Source: JALUUH01 sp964636675 (GTDB taxonomy: Bacteria > Pseudomonadota > Gammaproteobacteria > S012-40). From it: 10,495 bases of DNA. Made by a program: the position numbers and the translations under genes. This document shows positions 6,997 to 10,495 of the stretch, one piece after another. The stretch lies in assembly GCA_964636675.1 (NCBI GenBank), contig CAZWUO010000135.1, positions 1 through 10,495 on the forward strand, given 5' to 3'. Positions within the stretch are counted from its first letter, which is position 1. Each line of letters starts with the position of its first letter. The notes beneath the pieces were generated by a model that searched no databases, was not told the DNA's origin, and saw only the letters and a program-made list of their open reading frames with translations.

Positions 6997-7024
6997 CCAG
7001 ATTAAACAGCAGATATTAATCTGG
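6997..7024. promoter_or_regulatory. 28-bp palindrome, candidate operator of the ThDP enzyme/ALDH unit
   Basis: Perfect 9-bp arms CCAGATTAA (6997-7005) and TTAATCTGG (7016-7024) are separated by 10 bases. It lies 51 bases before the GTG start. On the minus strand no T-run follows, so it is not a terminator for the gene upstream (DUF2235-PilZ); on the plus strand a T-rich stretch follows after six bases, but no plus-strand gene precedes it. Its size, AT-rich inner half-sites and position fit a dimeric transcription factor site. The regulator is not in this window. Confidence 0.4.
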
Positions 7025-7044
7025 CATTCGGGTTTTTCGTTTTA

Positions 7045-7059
7045 GGAGGCTAAGCCTCC
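7045..7059. repeat. Short GC-rich hairpin GGAGGC-taa-GCCTCC
   Basis: Perfect 6-bp stem with a 3-base loop between the DUF2235-PilZ stop and the palindrome at 6997-7024. It could end or stabilise the DUF2235-PilZ transcript, but only a weak A/T-rich tail follows on either strand. It also contains an AGGAGG-like sequence, not followed by a start codon. Confidence 0.3.
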
Positions 7060-7169
7060 CTATTAAACATAAACGCGTGCTAAAAACACCATTGTAGAAA
7101 GAGTCGATGTTTAAGAGAATGATATTTTACGCTTTCCTTATTGATGTTCAAATTTGATGAGAATGAGAT

Positions 7170-8567
7170 TTATGCAGCGAATTGAACACCCGCGATATCA
7201 TCTGAAATCCAAATGACGATGACATTATGCTTGCCTAAGGAGGGTGATTCTAATTGAATTTCAACGCCCGGCTTTAATGTTTCAGCTAAACGCAGTTTTG
7301 CACCGCCTCCTTCGCTAAAATCGATGACTTGGCAAACGTTTGTCGTTTCGCCGTTGCGAATAATACTTGCAACTTCATCATTTGCAGGTATGCGTGGAGT
7401 ATTGCGTTTACATCCATCTGAACTTGGGTTGCTGTAATTTCCTTCGGAGGATTTAAAGATAGGCAGTATTTTACCATTGATGGTAATGTATTCCGGTGTA
7501 GGTGATTCGTTGTCGATAGCCGTTAATGTGGAAGGACTAGAAAGTAAATTTTGGGGTGCGTAGTTTAATGACTCATTCTTAATGCGTTTTATGACGCTCT
7601 CATGAATCATTTCTCCAATGCATTCCTCGGAGCCTATTTTTCTTAGGAAAGGAGGTACACGAAGTTTTTCTAAAAGTTGGTAGCCTAAGGTATAGTTATC
7701 TTCAATTTCAGCATAAGGGTTAGGCTTGGATTTTTCTACAAGATATTCTACATTGAGTGCTAGGCCATTTTTTTGTGCGCATTCACATAACCATTGAAAC
7801 GCGATATCGGATAGCCCAGTGTCAGTATAACCGCCACCAATACTGCGATGTACTCCTGCAAACCAAACTTGTTTGACTTCATTTTGCCCGCGTTTTTTTG
7901 TCCATATTGCGGGTTTGAAGGCTCCGCGTCTTTCATCAATTGCAAGTGCTTGATAGGCATTCTCAATAGTTTGACTTAAGATTGAATCATGAAATCCTAC
8001 CCATAATCTTCGTGAGAGCGCACCTAATATTGGTGTCGGAACACCCAGTGAGCCAACCGTTTCCCAGGTGCCAAGAAATTTCACGGTGGGTTGTATGGTT
8101 TGAACTTGTTTAATAATATTGTTGTATTTATGGTTTAATCTTTTGTTGGGTTTTTTCTGGTAGTAGGAATAAGCAAGTGCTAAAAATTCAAGATCTTTTT
8201 TTTCGAGCAATCCAATAGTATTGATTAATCCGCAGAGTGAGCGAATAGTATAGGCGCCGCGACTAAATCCGAAGCAAAATATTTCATCTCCATTCACATA
8301 ATTATTTGCTAAGAATCGATAGCAGTCAGTAATATTCTTTGAAATACCTAAGCCGGTTCCGCCGCCTACGTATTTATCGATATAACCAATAGTGCCTGTA
8401 CCTACTCCTTGGTCATAAAAAACAATTTGATGCGTATCATCACGCATGTCTTTTGGTAAAACTGCGCGTACAAGTTTTAAGACGTTAGTTGGAATCGTTT
8501 TTTTGTCGATTTTTTCTTTTGGTTCACTCCATGTTCCATCACAACAAATTACAATCCGTTTACCCAT
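7170..8567 (-). CDS. DUF2235 (Tle1-like) alpha/beta-hydrolase fused to a C-terminal PilZ domain
   Basis: Residues 1-340 form a DUF2235 domain, the family that includes type VI secretion phospholipase effectors of the Tle1 group: opening motif VICCDGTW (Asp10), nucleophile elbow GFSRG (Ser102), the GTWETVGSLGVP block and the GVHRSIGGGY block (His240). After a low-complexity linker (about 342-385), residues 386-465 look like PilZ: RNTPR (Arg388-Arg392, the RxxxR motif) and DFSEGG (Asp416, Ser418, Gly421, the DxSxxG motif), then strands ending VIWISDDIAGVQF. Both c-di-GMP-binding motifs are intact, so c-di-GMP control of a lipase or esterase is the simplest reading (inference). The acid in the GTWETV block is Glu169 where I expect Asp, and HRS replaces the usual HSD. 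There is no signal peptide and no VgrG, PAAR or immunity gene nearby. GGGAG six bases before the ATG supports the start. Confidence 0.85.
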   Translation of the reverse strand: MGKRIVICCDGTWSEPKEKIDKKTIPTNVLKLVRAVLPKDMRDDTHQIVFYDQGVGTGTIGYIDKYVGGGTGLGISKNITDCYRFLANNYVNGDEIFCFGFSRGAYTIRSLCGLINTIGLLEKKDLEFLALAYSYYQKKPNKRLNHKYNNIIKQVQTIQPTVKFLGTWETVGSLGVPTPILGALSRRLWVGFHDSILSQTIENAYQALAIDERRGAFKPAIWTKKRGQNEVKQVWFAGVHRSIGGGYTDTGLSDIAFQWLCECAQKNGLALNVEYLVEKSKPNPYAEIEDNYTLGYQLLEKLRVPPFLRKIGSEECIGEMIHESVIKRIKNESLNYAPQNLLSSPSTLTAIDNESPTPEYITINGKILPIFKSSEGNYSNPSSDGCKRNTPRIPANDEVASIIRNGETTNVCQVIDFSEGGGAKLRLAETLKPGVEIQLESPSLGKHNVIVIWISDDIAGVQFAA

Positions 8568-8623
8568 TTTGATCTCCCTGAACTCTCTGATTTCACTGTG
8601 TCATCTTTGCGTTCTATCATACT

Positions 8624-8652
8624 ATTATAGTGTCGATTAGAAAAAACTCTAA
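8624..8652 (-). promoter_or_regulatory. Promoter of the DUF2235-PilZ gene
   Basis: A perfect TATAAT on the minus strand (8629-8624) with TTAGAG 17 bases upstream (8652-8647). The -35 is poor (two of six) but the -10 is ideal, giving a leader of about 50 bases before the ATG at 8567. Confidence 0.45.
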
Positions 8653-8725
8653 TATTAATTTTACTCTTTTTATGGTTTTTTTTATCGGCGAAATTATGCA
8701 AAGAATAGTAGCACGATAATATCAA

Positions 8726-8752
8726 TTGACAGTACGCGCTAAGGTTTATCAT
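8726..8752 (+). promoter_or_regulatory. Plus-strand promoter-like boxes upstream of the cheX leader
   Basis: A perfect TTGACA (8726-8731) and TATCAT (8747-8752, five of six) with a 15-base spacer, shorter than the usual 17. If active it would make a leader of some 340 bases before cheX, covering the hairpins at 8821-8885 and the small ORF at 8905-9012. Confidence 0.35.
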
Positions 8753-8820
8753 AAGTGGACAATTAGGTATTAAACTTTTTGCAAGTCACAGCCGATACAA
8801 AAAAACAAATGATTATTTTT

Positions 8821-8885
8821 CACGATTGAAATGCGTTTGTAAAACAAAAGCTTATCGTGTCTCAATCAGAACGTTCTAAGATAAG
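8821..8885 (+). other. Overlapping, mutually exclusive hairpins in the cheX upstream region
   Basis: Stem 1 pairs CACGAT (8821-8826) with ATCGTG (8854-8859) and contains a further TTTGT-aaa-ACAAA hairpin. Stem 2 pairs CTTATC (8851-8856) with GATAAG (8880-8885) around the perfect palindrome AGAACGTTCT (8868-8877). The two stems share bases 8854-8856, so an RNA could form only one at a time. This may be a switchable leader, or the palindrome may be an operator. No known riboswitch is recognised. Confidence 0.3.
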
Positions 8886-8904
8886 TATATGATGTATTCT
8901 AGGG

Positions 8905-9012
8905 ATGTCTTTCACTAAGCGTTTTGAAAAAATAATTGCAATGGGCGCGGTAATAAGTGTAGTTATTTTGCGACAAGCTTGGTGTTTCTTGTGTTTCTTG
9001 TGTTTCTGGTAA
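8905..9012 (+). CDS. Possible 35-aa small hydrophobic protein (leader ORF)
   Basis: ATG at 8905 to TAA at 9010-9012, with an in-frame TGA at 8890 closing the frame upstream. The peptide starts polar and basic (MSFTKRFEKI), runs through a hydrophobic stretch (AMGAVISVVIL) and ends CFLCFLCFW. That tail comes from a 9-bp DNA repeat exactly in frame. This looks like a short single-span membrane peptide, as in small leader or type I toxin peptides. Against it: AGGG abuts the ATG with no spacing, so the ribosome site is poor, and a 35-codon frame can occur by chance. It lies between promoter-like boxes and cheX on the same strand. Confidence 0.22.
   Translation: MSFTKRFEKIIAMGAVISVVILRQAWCFLCFLCFW
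8980..9006 (+). repeat. 9-bp tandem repeat, three copies
   Basis: TTGTGTTTC twice (8989-8997 and 8998-9006), preceded by a variant TGGTGTTTC (8980-8988). Unit length is a multiple of three, so copy-number change would keep the frame of the small ORF that covers it. It could vary by slippage. Confidence 0.7.
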
Positions 9013-9078
9013 CTACATTATTTACAGCCATTATCGCAGCATGATGTAGACACTCGATGAATCAGCGTATTCAATTTT

Positions 9079-9084
9079 TATAAT
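9079..9084 (+). promoter_or_regulatory. -10-like box close to cheX
   Basis: Perfect TATAAT 19 bases before the cheX ATG, but without a recognisable -35 at 16-18 bases upstream. It would give a leader of about 12 bases. It may be a factor-dependent promoter or chance in AT-rich DNA. Confidence 0.3.
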
Positions 9085-9103
9085 ATTAATCTGGAACTGA
9101 TAA

Positions 9104-9592
9104 ATGATGGATACAGAGTTTATAAACCCAGTATTGCGGTCTATGGTCAACACCTTTAGCATGATGGCTCAGTTCGAACCTCGCCCGGGAAAACCTTATG
9201 TGAAATCACAGGTAGCTGCTTTGGGGGATATTTCGGGTGTCATATCAATGTCTGGCCCGAGTGTTAATGGCTCTATGTCTATATCATTCGAAAAATCGAC
9301 GATATTGGAATTAACGCAGAGAATTCTACAAGCGAAAGCAACAGAAATAGATGAAATGGTTGCGGACTTAGCCGGAGAGCTGACTAATATTGTAACGGGC
9401 GGTGCTAAATCTGAGTTAGATGACTTGGGTTACGAAATAGATATGTCAACACCTAAAATATTTCTAGGAAAAGATCATGTGTTTAAACACAATTCGCAAG
9501 CTCCTATTATTGTTTTACCCTTTCAAAGTGAAATAGGTTGTATTTTTGTAGAGTTATGTTTTGATCCTGGAGTGAAAAAAAAATCTCTTTAG
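9104..9592 (+). CDS. cheX: CheX-family chemotaxis protein (CheC/CheX/FliY phosphatase fold)
   Basis: Protein of 162 aa matching the CheX family: N-terminal helix (FINPVLRSMVNTF), a beta strand block with ISGVISMSGP and GSMSISFEKST, then the helix EIDEMVADLAGELTNIVTGG carrying the single ExxN active-site signature (Glu92, Asn95), and a C-terminal IIVLPFQSEIGCIFVELCF strand pair. CheX proteins are cytosolic dimers that dephosphorylate CheY-P; the retained Glu and Asn suggest activity. No cheA, cheY or flagellar gene is adjacent. It is divergent from the DUF2235-PilZ gene. ATGATG gives two possible starts (9104 or 9107); GGAA eight bases upstream fits either. The stop codon lies inside the terminator hairpin. 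Confidence 0.85.
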   Translation: MMDTEFINPVLRSMVNTFSMMAQFEPRPGKPYVKSQVAALGDISGVISMSGPSVNGSMSISFEKSTILELTQRILQAKATEIDEMVADLAGELTNIVTGGAKSELDDLGYEIDMSTPKIFLGKDHVFKHNSQAPIIVLPFQSEIGCIFVELCFDPGVKKKSL

Positions 9593-9601
9593 AGCTTTTT
9601 T
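9575..9601. terminator. Bidirectional intrinsic terminator overlapping the cheX stop
   Basis: A9, then CTCT-tt-AGAG, then C and T6. On the plus strand the stem is followed by T6, and on the minus strand by T9; the A- and T-tracts extend the stem. It would end cheX and also transcripts arriving from valS on the other strand. The cheX stop codon TAG (9590-9592) lies in the loop and right arm. Confidence 0.6.
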
Positions 9602-9727
9602 AGTGGTGCTTTAATGAATGCTGGCTGAATGTGATTTGTTAGGGTTTATCTTAGAAATTTTTTTTCGTAAAAAGTGAATAAAGATTCAATATAATACTTT
9701 TAAATTTGTAATTTAGAGATTACAGTA

Positions 9728-9753
9728 TACGTCTAGGCAGCAGACTATTTTTT
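9728..9753 (+). terminator. Weak second terminator-like hairpin
   Basis: TA-c-GTCT paired with AGACTA (one bulged C, 7-base loop) followed by T6 on the plus strand. A TATAAT box at 9690-9695 lies shortly before it, so a very short plus-strand transcript is conceivable, but no -35 box supports that. The rest of 9602-9907 has no gene I can support. Confidence 0.3.
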
Positions 9754-9816
9754 ATTTCACCTGAAGAATAAAAGAATAACGCAGTTTAAGCTCGCTAGAT
9801 GACTTAATCTTAGTAT

Positions 9817-9833
9817 TTAATCGATAAGTTTTT
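9817..9833 (+). repeat. 17-bp exact inverted match with 3735-3751
   Basis: Reads TTAATCGATAAGTTTTT on the plus strand, identical to the minus strand at 3735-3751. It lies 75 bases past the valS stop but in the opposite orientation relative to that gene. Confidence 0.4.
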
Positions 9834-9849
9834 ACAGGGTTCATAGCAC

Positions 9850-9891
9850 GGCTTTGGCAGTATTCGCAAGGATTCGATTTTTGTCAAAGCC
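9850..9891. repeat. 7-bp inverted repeat downstream of valS
   Basis: GGCTTTG (9850-9856) and CAAAGCC (9885-9891) around a 28-base loop, starting 17 bases past the valS stop. No T-run follows on the minus strand, so it is at best a 3'-end stabilising stem. Confidence 0.35.
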
Positions 9892-9907
9892 TCTCCTTTG
9901 TTATTTC

Positions 9908-10495
9908 TTACATTTTGCGAATGCGTTTTCGCTGCTCATTGAGATTGTCCAAAGATGTTTGGAATCCGGCAAGTTTAGTCCTCTCCTTGGCAACAACGGT
10001 AGCGGGTGCCTTAGCAACGAATTTTTCGTTGGACAGTTTTCCTGTAGTCATGTTGACGAGTTTTTCAATTTTAGAAATTTCTTTGTCGAGTCGCGCTATC
10101 TCTGCATCTTTATCAATTAATCCCGCGAGCGGTATTAAGATGCGCATATTGCCTACGAGTGCCGTAGCGGCTTCTGGTGCTTGCTCATCTACGTAATCAA
10201 TTTGTTCCAATTTAGCGAGCCGTTGCAAAAATAATCGATTGGCATCAAGCCATAATTTGTCATTGCTGGATGCATTTTGCAGGAGTATTGACAATGGTTT
10301 GCCCGGAGCGATATCCATACCACTGCGAATTTTTCGAATGCCGAGAATGAATTCCTTTACCCATTCCATTTGCTCGATGGCAGCGCTGTCAATCAATGCT
10401 TCTTCTTGGATGGGGAAACTTTCTAACATGATACTGGCCCCTGTTTTCCCCGCTAAGGGTGCAACACGTTGCCAAATTTCTTCGGTGATAAATGG
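9908..10495 (-). CDS. valS: Valyl-tRNA synthetase, C-terminal part (cut by the window edge)
   Basis: Class I aminoacyl-tRNA synthetase that charges tRNA-Val and edits threonine. Only the last 195 residues are inside the window; the frame is open to base 10495, so an ATG at 10429 is internal and not the start. The visible part begins PFITEEIWQRV, the conserved end of the anticodon-binding domain, passes through the MLESFPIQ and IRKIRSGMDIAPGK segments typical of ValS, and ends in the charged coiled-coil arm (from about LAGLIDKDAEIARLDKEI to RKRIRKM) that contacts tRNA. The order and motifs are normal, with no sign of damage. Transcripts would be stopped by the bidirectional terminator at 9575-9601. 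Confidence 0.96.
   Translation of the reverse strand, partial: PFITEEIWQRVAPLAGKTGASIMLESFPIQEEALIDSAAIEQMEWVKEFILGIRKIRSGMDIAPGKPLSILLQNASSNDKLWLDANRLFLQRLAKLEQIDYVDEQAPEAATALVGNMRILIPLAGLIDKDAEIARLDKEISKIEKLVNMTTGKLSNEKFVAKAPATVVAKERTKLAGFQTSLDNLNEQRKRIRKM

Noticed and set aside
7170..8567. DUF2235 gene as part of a type VI secretion effector-immunity module
   Set aside because: No VgrG, PAAR, adaptor or immunity gene is in the window, and the PilZ fusion points to an internal role.
8549..8752. 67-codon minus-strand frame upstream of DUF2235-PilZ
   Set aside because: It overlaps the start, ribosome site and -10 box of the DUF2235-PilZ gene in another frame and has no ribosome site of its own.
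8980..9006. Tandem repeat as a CRISPR array
   Set aside because: Units are 9 bp and contiguous with no spacers, and no cas genes are present.
9908..10429. Stand-alone 173-aa protein starting at the ATG at 10429
   Set aside because: The frame stays open to the window edge and the preceding codons encode the ValS sequence PFITEEIWQRV, so the ATG is internal to valS.

Overview
The window looks like a chromosomal segment of a free-living or host-associated gammaproteobacterium with an AT-leaning genome. The indications are a ValS C-terminus, an EmrE-type SMR transporter, a class III adenylate cyclase with an N-terminal membrane domain, a CheX-type chemotaxis protein and a PilZ (c-di-GMP) domain. 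I cannot name the genus. No phage, transposase, integrase, tRNA, rRNA or CRISPR array is visible.

Layout, left to right. Positions 75-914 (minus) encode a BacNav-type voltage-gated sodium channel. Its upstream side (963-1015) holds a strong inverted repeat. Positions 1282-1596 and 1643-1972 (plus) encode a small VOC/glyoxalase-fold protein and an SMR efflux protein. Positions 2055-3326 (minus) encode a membrane adenylate cyclase. A 435-bp non-coding stretch follows, rich in inverted repeats and ending on the minus strand in a stem plus T9. Positions 3762-5201 and 5299-6945 (minus) encode an aldehyde dehydrogenase and, upstream of it, a catabolic-type acetolactate synthase-like ThDP enzyme, probably one transcription unit. 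Positions 7170-8567 (minus) encode a DUF2235 alpha/beta-hydrolase fused to a C-terminal PilZ domain with both c-di-GMP-binding motifs. A 536-bp divergent intergenic region separates it from cheX (9104-9592, plus). That region contains promoter-like boxes, competing hairpins and a possible 35-aa small ORF whose C-terminus is made of an in-frame 9-bp repeat. The window ends inside valS (9908-10495, minus, 3' part only).

How the genes relate: the ThDP enzyme and the ALDH form a plausible two-step 2-oxoacid module, with no acetolactate synthase small subunit or acetolactate decarboxylase nearby. The PilZ-hydrolase and CheX are divergent neighbours and suggest a signalling locus (c-di-GMP and chemotaxis). 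The adenylate cyclase adds a second nucleotide messenger. The sodium channel, VOC protein and SMR pump look like independent housekeeping or accessory genes.

Most notable points: the DUF2235-PilZ fusion with substituted hydrolase motifs; two copies of a 27-bp intergenic repeat 5.2 kb apart, both just past the 3' end of a minus-strand gene; an exact 17-bp inverted match between two intergenic regions; the structured region 3469-3650; and the leader plus small ORF upstream of cheX.
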